Source: Chara braunii
Taxonomy: Eukaryota; Streptophyta; Charophyceae; Charales; Characeae
Length of the DNA stretch: 32,221 bases
Assembly (NCBI GenBank): GCA_003427395.1
Contig: BFEA01000082.1
Location: forward strand, 3,441,075 to 3,473,295
Direction: 5' to 3'
In this document: positions 20,494 to 30,431 of the stretch, one piece after another
How the letters are laid out: each line of letters begins with the position of its first letter
Position numbering within the stretch: the first letter of the stretch is position 1
The notes under the pieces: model-generated
The model's input: only the letters and a program-made list of their open reading frames with translations
The model's database searches: none
What the model was told of the DNA's origin: nothing
Made by a program: the position numbers and the translations under genes

Positions 20494-20629
20494 ACGGGTC
20501 TCAAGGGAATTGAGGAATCAATTGAACACCAGTCATTAAACACAACTTTGTATTTTTTTTTGATGACTCCCTCTTCCGCCTCAGTAGCTCCATCCCCTAC
20601 TACTTCACTCATCCTACCCCCCTGATTTC

Positions 20630-23600
20630 CCCCAAGCCAGACCAAATTGAACTGTTGTATTTGCTGAGAAATTTCCTTCTTAGTTGATAAAAATTGGATT
20701 TTCTCCTTAATAAGTTCTCATTGATGCAGGATGTTTGTCTGAATTTGTTCTTTAATAGTTCCAGTGAAGTCCGGTTCATCCAGCCTGGCTCCTTCCCATT
20801 CGTAGGTGCATCTTCTTCTCCAAATGGCCCATAAGATTGCCCTCCTACTAAGGATAAACAGATTATGAGTGAATTCATCGAATGGAATCACATTTCATGC
20901 TTCCAATAATAGGGGTTTTCAACCCCATGGCCACTGCGTCTTTGTCTCCAAGATATTCCAGATTTTGTCCCACCATCTCCAAAGCCAAATTGAACTGGGA
21001 CATTAAAGAAAAACATGTTCAATTGTCTCCGGAATCAATCTACTTGGATAAGCGCTTTTGCATAGCTTGCATCAAGGTTGGGCCTGATTGTTTTTGTCCT
21101 GTGAGGTTCTGTCTATTAACCAGTCATTAGTAGGGAGACATCTGTGCTCGATCTGCCATTGTGGGGATACTATTTTGGTTGGTTTGAGGTTCTTGCTACG
21201 AAACCACTTGATATTCTTTAGTTCGTTTATACTTAGGTTTAGATGTCTCCTCCATCTGTCAGATACTTTATCCTTCAGGTTGATTGTTGGACGCAGCATT
21301 CTGTATGCTGACTTGACTGTCAAGGTATGAAGGAATCTGTATAATTTCTGTTTTTTTTTAGTTGCGACCCCCATTTTCATACAGCTTGGACCATTGCTAG
21401 GTGTGATATAGGAGTGCAGGGTTTGAATGTTAACCATTCATTCTCATTCTGTAGTACTCTGATTCTGAAAATTTAATCTTTAGTAACCCATCTGATTTCG
21501 TTCTCCGATAGGGGGATTGTTCTATTGTCTTCTTTCAACAGAAAAAATTTTCATAATTAAATAATCATTCTATAGTAAAATTCCATTCTAAATTTTAAAT
21601 TTTCATTCCACTTTAAAAAATGTCATTCCAATTTTAAAATTTTTCGTCTTGCTTGAAAATTTTCCTTCCAAAAATGGGTTATCCCTTCTTATTTGAACTG
21701 CATGCTAGAGATGGAATAAAAGTCTGGATGAGTTCATGAAATATTTTAATTGGACTGTCATTCTAAGTAAGGATTTTCAGTCATAAATAGGTTAATCCAA
21801 TCTAAAGTAGACGATATTTGTTGTAGTAGAATGAAAGTCTAATTAAAACATTTCATAAACTCGTCCAGACTTTCATTCCATCTTGAACAAATAGATGTAG
21901 TTAGAAGAGAAAGCTCATATTTAGACAGAAACTTATCAAATTAAATTGAAAATTTTAGAATTTGACAAACATTGAAATGATAATTTATAAATATGAAGGA
22001 TTTTTTTTTTATGGAATGTTTTTTGAACTTTCATTTCTCGTGGGAATTTTTCTGTTATTTAGGATGAAAAGAGAGGTTAAAATATCATCTTTTGCCTCAA
22101 CTTTCAACACTTTTCCTATAAGGTGGGTACTGTCGGTGAAGGTCACCCAGTCATTGGGTTTGATCTGTGGGCCTTTCCTGAGGATGCGGACCCAGTCTAA
22201 GGGTATCATATCGATAATTCGTTCCAATGCGGTCTCCGAGTGGTGACAATATCTTAGTCTCTCTTGAATTTCCTCCTGGGTAACCCAGTCCATAGTTTCT
22301 TTATTCCAAATATCCTTAATTCTGACTACTCCCCTCTTAATCCAGCCTTTCCAAGGGGAGTCATTACAATGGAGCGTGATTCCTTGATCGTCCCATATCC
22401 ATGTGTTGTTAAACAGGGGTTGTTGACAAACTTCCTCTCACCTATTAGGATGAATTTTGTCTGGTGTAGGTAATTTCCTTCAAGTCTTGATAAGGAAAAT
22501 CCGGAATGGATCCCTACTAAGGTCTCTTTTGGCCTCTTCCTTGTCATTTGAGGGACCTTCATCCTCTGCAGATTTTTTGCTTCTTGGGAGGGTCTAGGCT
22601 CGATTTTTCAACCACATTAGGCGGTTAATTAGTTCCTTAGTTAAGAGTGTCAATCTCCTAATTTGTTCCCATGTTAGGATGGTCCATAGGACCTGTGGGC
22701 TAAAGAGAAGCCTGATGATCCATTGAATAGATAGTGTCATAGATTGGAGAGTAGGGTCTATACAACCTAGCCCGGCTCTTGATTTTGGTTGAATGATTGC
22801 AGACCAGACATTTCTGCTTATCACATTTGTGAGATCATGGTTCCCTCTCCATAGGAAAGCTCTGAGGCTCTGATGAAGCACTTTGATTGGGGCTTTGTCA
22901 AGAGCCCATATGGCAGATTTGTACCAGATAGATCCCAATACAACATTGTTAATGATTAGAACCCTCCCAAAAATGGAGGTATGCTTGTTTTTCCAAGTCT
23001 CCAATTTAGCCTAAGCAGCCTGAAGGATCCCGTCATTATTAGAGGGAGGTTTGTCCGCGGCTGATAGGTTGATGCCTAGGACTCTGACTGGGGATTCAAT
23101 TGGTAGCCATTTAATCTTTGGGGTTTCTGGTGGCCGGACACCCTGATGATGAATCCACCAGCCTAGTGTTTTGTTTCCCCAGTTTATCTTCATATCAGGT
23201 AATCTACAAAATTGGTCCATTAGTCTTTGAAGGGTACTAAGGTTATCCTCAGATGCTTCCAGCATGAGAGAGCGATTATCAGTAAACAGGGAACATACTG
23301 GGATTGCCTCCTCAGGAATAAATGTTATTCTAATTCTTTTGATGTCCTTGTTTTATCTTAAATTTGTTGTCAGGGCCTCCATTATAATTACAAACAGAAA
23401 TGGGGCTATTGGATCTCCTTGCCTAACTGATCTTTCCAAATTAAAAAGGGGGGCTAGGTTACCATTTACCATCGTCCTGGTTGTTGCATTCTAGTGCATA
23501 ATTTTTGCCCATCTTCTAAAGCAAGGGCCAAATTTTATTTTTTCCAGGCATTTATCCAGGAACACCCAGTCAACGTGATCATATGCCTTTTCAAAGTCTA

Positions 23601-25182
23601 TAAATATAAATGTTTCATTGTGTCTGGATTGGCGCGTGACTTTGATGAGTTAATTTACCAAGAGGATATTATCCTGTATATTCCTTCCTGCTATGAATTA
23701 TGTTTGTGTTGGGTGAATGATATCTGTTATTACCTTGGTCAGTCTGTCTGCTAATACCTTGGCTACAAGTTTGTATACTACTATTAGCAAGGTAATGGGA
23801 CGATAGTTTCTTATATTTGTATTTTCCCCTTTTTTTTATAGGAGAGTTAGAACCCCCTGACTGACAAATTCCCCCATTTCCCCTGTACACCATACAGCCT
23901 GATAAAAATCCATAAGATATTGGGACATATTATCCCACATTAATTCCCAAAATTCCTTGGGGAAGCCATCAATTCCCGACGTTTTTTCCTCCTCCATTAG
24001 CATTAGTGTTTTCTATACTTCCTCTTTACTGAGAGGTTTGTCCATCGTTTCCCTCTGATTATCTGATAGGAACCGTGTCATGGGTTGAAAGAAATCATCA
24101 ATTTCCTTGATAAATTGATCTCTGGGAATATTTTTTGTTTCTGATTAGAGGAGTTTCTTAAAGTAGTCCCTTGCAATTTTGTCGCAGGCAGCCGATGAAG
24201 TAGATAAAGGTACATTAGTGTCACAGGGATTGGATAAGGCCTCGATAGTGATTCTACCTAAATTTGCTTTTGCCATTGCAAAGAATCTTGCATCCATAGA
24301 CCTCTCCATTTGATTCTTTCTTAATTTCCCCCTAATTCTTATCCCCTGCCACCTGTATTTCATATGTCCCATTAGTTGTTCCTCTAGTTTTTGAATTTCA
24401 TTGGCTATCAGGTCTAGTTGGTCCTGATCTTCAGTATGGATTTCTGTTTGTTGAAGCTCTTCAATTCTTTTGTGTAACTGTATTTCGTTTTGATGCCTTT
24501 GTTTAGCAAAAGCCTTGGAATATTCATTACATTTACGTCCTAGGAAAGCCAGGCCGTTGTTGAACCACTTAACTGTATCGTTAATGAGGGACTTTTGTTC
24601 CCTCCAAAAGTTCCACACATCAATGAGGAATTGTTTGAAATTGTCTGATTTAAGATGTGAAGTATTAAGCCTATAAAACCCTCTACCTTGATCAGGTTTC
24701 CTACTGAATGTGAGTACTACCATGCACATGGCGTGATCCAATCCTGGGAAGGGGCTTCTTGGGAGTATGCTGACAAACTGCACTGACCCCTGCAGTTCCT
24801 CAGAAATTAGGATTAAATTTATTATGGACTTTGTGTTTTTCCTTGCTTGGTTCCTCCTAAAACAACTGAAACTTTGGGTATTCGGGTTCAATCTCCTAAA
24901 TGAATAAAAAAGGTTAGCTGTTTGACAGAGGTTTGATATGATGAACTCATCCGTTTCCACGTAAGCAAGACAGGGAACAGGGAGATTCCACCTGTCTAAG
25001 TTACGGTCTGGGGCTGCATTAAAATCCCCTGCAATGATTACATGGATGCCTGCTGGTAAATGGGTGAGAATGCTAGAGAAGAAGACCTCTCGCTCACCCA
25101 AGTCATTGGGCCCATAGACAATACAAACACGGGCTGGTGATCCTTGCCACGTGGCTATGCCATGTGGTAGGGCAGGTGGCAT
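20630..25182 (-). pseudogene. LINE copy 2 ORF2 remnant: endonuclease (partial), reverse transcriptase, zf-RVT
   Basis: The first ~18 codons after 25182 come from the neighbouring tandem repeat. Endonuclease sequence then starts at V-Y-G-P-N-D, with G-D-F-N near codon 53 and L-D-H near 150. The expected catalytic Asp of the R-x-D-x-I-L-I-S motif reads Asn (I-I-N-L-I-L-I-S). Reverse transcriptase motifs follow: D-F-E-K-A-Y-D near 23600, R-Q-G-D-P near 23430, and F-T-D-N at 23275-23286, where F-A-D-D is expected. Near 21060-20960 a C-K-L-C...H-V-F-L-stop-C zinc motif appears, then W-A-I-W-R-R-R. Outside the foldback insert, one frame can be read throughout with about 18 stop codons (first TAA 24145-24147, then others such as TAG 23011-23013 and TAG 22594-22596) and no obvious frameshift. 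Confidence 0.9.
21536..22057. mobile_element. Foldback element family F, copy 3, inserted in LINE copy 2
   Basis: It begins CAACAGAAAAAATTTTC and ends GGGAATTTTTCTGTTA, 522 bp, in the same orientation as copy 1 and highly similar along its whole length. The LINE reading frame is recognisable on both sides (T-S-L-F-I-L before, P-L-S-E-N-E-I-R-W after), so the junctions are fairly well placed. Possible duplicated TTT at both edges is too short to rely on. Confidence 0.9.
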
Positions 25183-25560
25183 CGTGAGGATCGGACCCTG
25201 AGCTGCTTTGTGTGATTATTTTTGAGACTTGCCACGTCGGTATTGCATTTTGACCTGTTCTCATTCTTTCCCGTTTGGCCGTGTTTTCGACTCATCAGGT
25301 GCTTGCCACGTGGCTATTGCGAATATTTTTGGGCCCTGCCACGTCGGTATTGAGTTGTGACCTGTTTTCATTATTTTCCGCTCGGGCGTGCCTTCGATTT
25401 ATCAAGTCCTTGCCAGGTGGGTATTCTGATTTGACCCTTTTTTTAATCTCCCAACTCGAGCACGCAGGCTATATGGCAGGGAAGGGGGTGTCGTGAGGAT
25501 CGGGCCCAGAGTTGTTTTGCATGATTGTCTTGAGCCTTGCCACGTCGCTATTGCATCTGG
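25140..25560. repeat. Degenerate tandem repeat, 107-bp period, with GCCACGT motifs
   Basis: GCCACGTCGGTATTG occurs at 25231 and 25338, and GCCACGTGGC / GCCAGGTGGG at 25305 and 25412, both 107 bp apart. A longer repeat, CGTGAGGATCGG..., is at 25183 and 25492. A further GCCACGTCGCTATTG lies at 25539. It marks the 5' break of LINE copy 2. The ORFs here (25275-25496, 25402-25681) are repeat artefacts. Confidence 0.8.
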
Positions 25561-26147
25561 GCATGCTTTCGATTCATCAGGCTCACTGGTGGGCACATGC
25601 CCCCTTGGGAGGCCCCGTTTGCAGAGAATTCAAACGCAGTACAGGAAGGAGAACAATCGCATACGCATCCCTGGTGCCTAACACCACTACTACTGTGCCA
25701 CCTCTTGTGCTATCTAGGGAAGCTGTCTCCAGGGGAGCAGTGGCTGAGGCTCTTCCAGCCTTAAGGGAAAGAGGCGTGTGGTTTAATGATGTATTCAAAC
25801 TCATAATTGGAGCCTTGGGCACTGGGCCCTTTTTTGGAAAAAAAAAAAAGAAAAAAAAAGAAAAGGTTTGGGCGTCACACACCCACCATTCTTGTCATCT
25901 TTTTGCCCTTGCGCATCCCCAGCCCCCCTGTCCTACCCTAGGACCATCACCCATCACCATCTTCGTGGGGTGACCTGACCAGACAGCGGTTGCAGGCTCC
26001 CGGGCTAAGCAGAGACCCCTACCCCCTGCTCAGCCCCGGTTGAAGCAGACGTCGTGCAAGCCCGATTGCACTGGGACTTCGGGAGCTACGTATGAACATG
26101 CCTCTACAGGTCTTCATGAGGGTGCACAATGACTCCCATCTAGCACA
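25561..26147. other. Unassigned region with A-rich tract
   Basis: A plus-strand frame around 25640-25830 reads plausibly (A-V-A-E-A-L-P-A-L-R-E-R-G-V-W-F-N-D-V) but has no domain. It ends in an A run with G interruptions (25838-25865), like the SINE tail at 8609. This suggests a retroposed sequence on the plus strand. No tRNA head was found. Confidence 0.35.
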
Positions 26148-26760
26148 GTTGTGTGGTGATGATACAGAGCTGGGAATCCTCAGTTCCCTTGTATGTCCCT
26201 GGAGCCCATTCCGGCCCTGCGGTAAGGTGCAGTATCTCCTGAAACCCCTGACATCCCGTACTAAGGAACTGCTATGCCAGCTTCAACCCTATGCTACGCA
26301 CTAGGAGGATAGCCAACCCTGAGTCGTGAGTTATGGACTACAGTGTTCTATTGTGTTGATGGTAGAGAGAGCTGGGGATCCTCCGTTCCGTCGTAGATCC
26401 TGGAGCCCGTCCCGGCCCTGTGGTAAGGTGCAGTATCTCCTGACACCCCCGACATCCCGTACTAAGGAACTGGTATGCCAGCCTCAACCCTAAGGTACGT
26501 ACTAGGAGGATAGCCAACCCTAAGTCGGGAATCATGGACTGTATCTACCCTGGAGAAGCTATTAACCCTGTGTTGTATGTTGGTCTGTGAGAGCTGACAA
26601 TCCTCCATTCCCTCGTATGTCCCGGGAGCCCGTTCCGGCCCGCTGTGGAGTGCAGTATCTCCTGACACCCCTGACATCCTGCACTAAGGAACTGCTATGC
26701 CAGCCTCAACCCTTGACTACGTACTCGGAGGATGACCAGCCCTAACTCACAATCTGGTAT
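26148..26760. repeat. Three-copy tandem repeat, about 200-222 bp per unit
   Basis: GTGCAGTATCTCCTGA occurs at 26227, 26428 and 26650. Around each copy lie GAGCC(C)GT.CCGGCCC, CTAAGGAACTG.TATGCCAGC and AGGAGGATAGCCAACCCTAA, at roughly 85% likeness by eye. It is non-coding. Confidence 0.88.
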
Positions 26761-27028
26761 CGCCAGTGGTAGTCCGGGACTGGAGTTGGAGGACTGGAAT
26801 CTGCTGCGGGTCTTCTTATTTTGACTCCCCCCACCACCATTCTTTGGCGCAGGAGGGTGAATTTCAAGCGGGGTTAAAGTCAGCGCACGGCGGGCACCGG
26901 TACGGACCATCTCCGTCGTCGGCACGGGCACGAGGTGTGATCGTCCCACGGTGCCAGCAGGACCGTTGGATGATTGGAGATATACGGTTGGCGGGTGAAC
27001 GGGAGTGTGCGCCGTTGCAATTGCTTTG
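26761..27028. other. No feature seen
   Basis: GC-rich sequence with no supported gene or repeat. Confidence 0.4.
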
Positions 27029-27195
27029 ATCAGATCGAGTCGAGTCGAATCGAATCGAATCGAAAATCGGGAACCGTTGGATTGTTCACGGCAGCGCGAA
27101 TCAAACCGAATGGAATGGAAACCGTGACCATACGATTGTTGAGATCGGGATCGGATCGGATTCGATCGGATCGAATCGAATCGAATCGAGTGAAA
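27029..27195. repeat. Pentanucleotide-like (TCGAA)n / (ATCGG)n clusters
   Basis: GAGTCGAGTCGAATCGAATC near 27039-27063 and GGATCGGATCGGATTCGATC near 27152-27190 are short runs of 5-bp units, separated by unique sequence. The self-complementary TCGA core makes both strands alike. Confidence 0.85.
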
Positions 27196-27540
27196 TCGGA
27201 GGTCATATGTGTGTGCGCAAACATCGTTTCCACAACTATCACAGCGATTTGCGTTGCAATCCCCGGAAGGAGGGCTTCGATTTCTCCGAGGGCTTGCATT
27301 CCAGGGCCTCAGGGAAGTCCATATTTGTGTATGAACCGGCCATCTAGGCTATGGTGGGGGTGATGGATGGTGGTGGCAGCATTACCGAAGCTTTGACTCG
27401 GCTTTCTTTCTTCAGTTTGCCAAGAGGGAAACGAATCTGGTCCGGTTGTTCGGCTATATTCAGGCTGTTGTCGAGAGACTCCTTGCATCCTTCCAGCCGA
27501 TCCGCGGAGTCGGATTAGCTTCGGCTCGTTTGCGTTAAGT

Positions 27541-27867
27541 ATGTGGCTCGCTGAAATTCTCGCACCGCTCCTCCTCTTCCTCGTCCTTTCTTCCGCGCTG
27601 GCATTCCCATCAATCACTAATCACTACTTGGCACTTGCCCTTCCTCGCCTGACCCTGACCACCCCTATCTGTCGCTACGCCTCCTCGTTCCCAGTCCTCA
27701 CACAATTTTTTTTTCCCTCACACAAATTGCAGTTCAGTGAACAAGACAGAAACAAAAAAAAAATGCTCCCCTCACACAAATTGCAGTTCAGTAAAAAAGA
27801 CGACGACAACGAAAAAAAATGCTGTTCAATTTCCTACAACGGGCTCTGCTTATCCCGCGCTGTCTGA
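27541..27867 (+). CDS. Possible small secreted protein, low confidence
   Basis: ATG at 27541 opens 108 codons. Residues 1-22 look like a signal peptide (A-P-L-L-L-F-L-V-L-S-S-A-L-A-F). The rest is basic and contains an 18-residue repeat (P-S-H-K-L-Q-F-S...) caused by a 54-bp tandem duplication (27717-27770 and 27771-27824). Because 54 is a multiple of three, the frame is kept. It could be chance, since the A-rich repeat resembles duplicated retroposon tails. No homologue is known to me and no promoter was recognised. Confidence 0.2.
   Translation: MWLAEILAPLLLFLVLSSALAFPSITNHYLALALPRLTLTTPICRYASSFPVLTQFFFPSHKLQFSEQDRNKKKMLPSHKLQFSKKDDDNEKKCCSISYNGLCLSRAV
27717..27824. repeat. 54-bp tandem duplication
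   Basis: CTCACACAAATTGCAGTTCA starts at 27717 and again at 27771. Each copy ends in an A run followed by ATGCT. Confidence 0.88.
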
Positions 27868-27874
27868 CCTGCGG

Positions 27875-27877
<3 letters not shown>

Positions 27878-27927
<50 letters not shown>
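27878..27927. repeat. (GA)25 microsatellite
   Basis: An uninterrupted GA dinucleotide run. Confidence 0.97.
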
Positions 27928-27930
<3 letters not shown>

Positions 27931-28619
27931 CGGGAAACGATCGGTGTGTTTGTTGTTAATAAAGCGAAACATCGAAAGTGACCGGCGTGTTGGTAATACT
28001 AGTAAAATGAAACATCGAAAGCTTTTCAATTCTGTTGACGTACTGGTCAAATCGTGTTTTTTTGGTCTTCCTTTCGGGTTTCGTCGGCGATCCCCAGCGT
28101 GTCAACCCTTGTTCCTCCTCATTTTCATTTCTGTTGACGTACGTACTTTTCCACACTTGCTCGTCCATTGAATTTCTTCTGTTCTTCTTTCTGGTCCTCC
28201 TCCTTCTCCCATTTGCACCACCACCACCTCGACCTACTCCTCCTCCTCCTCCTCCTCTTCCCCTATATACTTTCTCTCTCTCTCCTCCTACTTACTAGTA
28301 ATTGTGCCGCGCGTTACCTGTCCTTCTCCTCGACCTTTTTCAACCTCCTCCTCGGCCTCTTCAGTTTCATACAGTTAGGGCGTAATTGCACTACAGGTAG
28401 TACTTTCCGAAATGTATTTGACTGCAATCACATCCAGAGGTAGATGCACGTGGCTGCAATTACGTCCAGAGCGCTGTCGAAAAAGTTTTAGTATATGGCT
28501 GTTTAGTCTTTTCCTTCATTCTCGTTGCTTTTCTCCTTAGTCTGCTTGATTTTCTCCTTAGTCTGCTGGATTTTCTCCTCGTTCTAAGACTCCTCTCCCG
28601 CTCCCGCACCTCTTCGGTG
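27928..28619. other. No gene; CT-rich tracts
   Basis: A CTC-trinucleotide run lies near 28227-28262. A 22-23 bp tandem repeat (TTTTCTCCTTAGTCTGCT) lies near 28527-28580. A diverged pair, GCAAT.AC(A/G)TCCAGAG, is at 28425-28480. No coding signal. Confidence 0.5.
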
Positions 28620-29115
28620 TCTTCTCATTCTTCCCATCTCCCCCATTCCCTCCATCCCCTCCATCTCTTCATCTCTCCATCTCCTCTGTCTCCCCCATCT
28701 CCTCCATCTTCTCCATCCCCTCCATCTCCTCTGTCTCCTCCCATCTCCTCTCTCTCCTCCATCTCCTTCAAGTAGTGTTCTCTGTCTCCTCCCATCTCCT
28801 CCATCTCCTTCAAGTAGTGCTCTCTGTCTCCTCCCATCTCCTTCAAGTAGTGCTCTTACCCAGATTGGAAAATAGCTTAGCTGGTTATACTGCTGGTCTG
28901 TCACGCCAGAAGTCACGGGTTCAAATCCCATTGTTCCCTGGAGGTATGGCTGACTGGCTGAAGCCATTGATTGGTTTGCTCTCTCCATCTCCTCCATCTC
29001 CTACATCTCCTCCATCTCCTCCATCTCCTCCTCCATCTCCTCCATCCTTTGTCTCCTCCCATCTCCTACCCACCCATCTCCTCCATCTCTCCATCTCCCC
29101 ATCTCTCCCTGCTTT
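28620..29115. repeat. CTCCAT-type minisatellite, pyrimidine-rich on plus strand
   Basis: Repeats of CTCCATCTC and CTCCTCCCATCTC run over about 500 bp. They include three units with CCATCTCCTTCAAGTAGTG near 28757-28853. A tRNA-like sequence lies between the two halves (28867-28938). Minus-strand ORFs rich in Met/Glu/Gly/Asp here are products of the repeat. Confidence 0.9.
28867..28938 (+). tRNA. tRNA-Asp(GUC)-like sequence, probably a pseudogene or SINE head
   Basis: The A box TAGCTTAGCTGG (28873-28884) and B box GGTTCAAATCC (28919-28929) are intact for RNA polymerase III. The anticodon arm forms 5 pairs (CTGGT/GCCAG) around the loop CTGTCAC, giving anticodon GTC (28900-28902), Asp. The acceptor stem pairs poorly and the D stem is weak, so a functional tRNA is unlikely. 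No intron. It is embedded in a CT-rich minisatellite, which suggests insertion. No body or A tail was recognised downstream. Confidence 0.55.
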
Positions 29116-29752
29116 ACACTCCTGTGTCCGTCCCTCTTTCATCCCCTTCTCCTCCTCCCCCTCCTACTCCAGTGGGCCATCTTCTTCTCCCCTTTTGTGA
29201 AGGGATTAACGCCGAAGAAACATGCTCATCTCATCTGTCAGGATTCTTCGAACCGATGATCTCTTTATTATTAACAGTTTCGTATCTGTTCCATTCGGTC
29301 ACATGGGGTAGGTACTGGTCGTGAATGATTGGTTTTCTCGCGCTTGGGGATACCGATATATATTATATTATATTATAATTGGTGCTCATGACACGTGTCG
29401 CTGACCGACCAACGACAGCGATCACATGGCGGGAAAATCAATCAGCGGCAGCGGTCGATGATCGGTAAGACAATCCGTCAACGTCGGTGTCGAACGACAT
29501 CGGTGTTCACGACACGTGGCGCTGACCCATCAACGACGGCGATTAGATTGACGGGAAAGTCGATCAACGGCAGGGATCGATAATCGGTAATCGATCATCA
29601 ACGGCGGTGTTCAATACAAGTGTTGGTGAGCAATCAACGAGGGCGATCATATGGCTGGAAAATCAATCAGCGGACAGTTATCGATCAGCATGGTGTTCAA
29701 GACACGTGTCGCTAATCAATCAAAGACCGATCACAAAGCTTGAAGATCTCTC

Positions 29753-29829
29753 ACANACACACACACACACACACACACACACACNTGTGTCGCTAATCAA
29801 TCAAAGACAGCGATCACAAAGCTTGAAGA

Positions 29830-29917
<88 letters not shown>
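29753..29917. repeat. (CA)n, (CT)n and (GA)n microsatellites with two N bases
   Basis: A CA run at about 29757-29784 is bounded by N at 29756 and 29785. TC, CA and GA runs follow from about 29831 to 29917. Confidence 0.97.
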
Positions 29918-29920
<3 letters not shown>

Positions 29921-30020
29921 TAAGATGTAAGATCGGTGGCCACGACCAGTCTCGCTGACCAATCAAAGACAGCGATCGGTTATCCCTAATCAATGAAAGA
30001 CAGCGATCACATAGCTTGAA

Positions 30021-30023
<3 letters not shown>

Positions 30024-30074
<51 letters not shown>
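30024..30074. repeat. (GA)n microsatellite
   Basis: An uninterrupted GA run of about 50 bp. Confidence 0.97.
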
Positions 30075-30077
<3 letters not shown>

Positions 30078-30102
30078 TCGAGTGCCGATGTAATTGATTA
30101 AT

Positions 30103-30110
<8 letters not shown>

Positions 30111-30172
<62 letters not shown>
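30111..30172. repeat. (GA)n microsatellite
   Basis: An uninterrupted GA run of about 62 bp, flanked on both sides by GCGATCGAGTGCC-type sequence. Confidence 0.97.
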
Positions 30173-30174
<2 letters not shown>

Positions 30175-30356
30175 TCGAGTGCCGGTGTAATTGATTAATC
30201 ACACAGAGAGAGAGAGAGAGAGAGAGCCGATGCAATTGATCGAGATCGGTGGTCATGACCCGTCTTGCTGACCAATCAACGACAGCGATCACTTGGCGGC
30301 AAGATCAATCAACGATTAGAGAGACACAGCGATCGAGTACCGATGTAATTGATTAA

Positions 30357-30357
<1 letters not shown>

Positions 30358-30417
<60 letters not shown>

Positions 30418-30431
30418 CACACACACACACA
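30358..30431. repeat. (CA)n microsatellite
   Basis: About 74 bp of CA with one GCA interruption. Confidence 0.97.

Larger units (their letters stand above)
20549..25182 (-). mobile_element. Second L1-type LINE, 5'-truncated, interrupted by a foldback element
   Basis: The minus strand carries endonuclease C-terminal part, reverse transcriptase and zf-RVT region of an L1 ORF2, distinct in sequence from LINE copy 1. ORF1 and the first part of the endonuclease are missing. The break falls near 25130-25180, inside a tandem repeat, as in 5'-truncated insertions made by target-primed reverse transcription. A run of T (20550-20558) near the low end may be the poly-A tail. Foldback copy 3 (21536-22057) is inserted in ORF2, so the LINE is older. 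Confidence 0.9.

Noticed and set aside
440-25182. Stop-codon reassignment as an explanation of the LINE stops
   Set aside because: TAA, TAG and TGA all occur in frame, so no single reassigned codon would restore the ORFs.
28584-29142. Minus-strand ORFs rich in Met, Glu, Gly, Asp and Trp
   Set aside because: They are translations of the CTCCAT minisatellite. The composition follows from the repeat, and several frames are open together.
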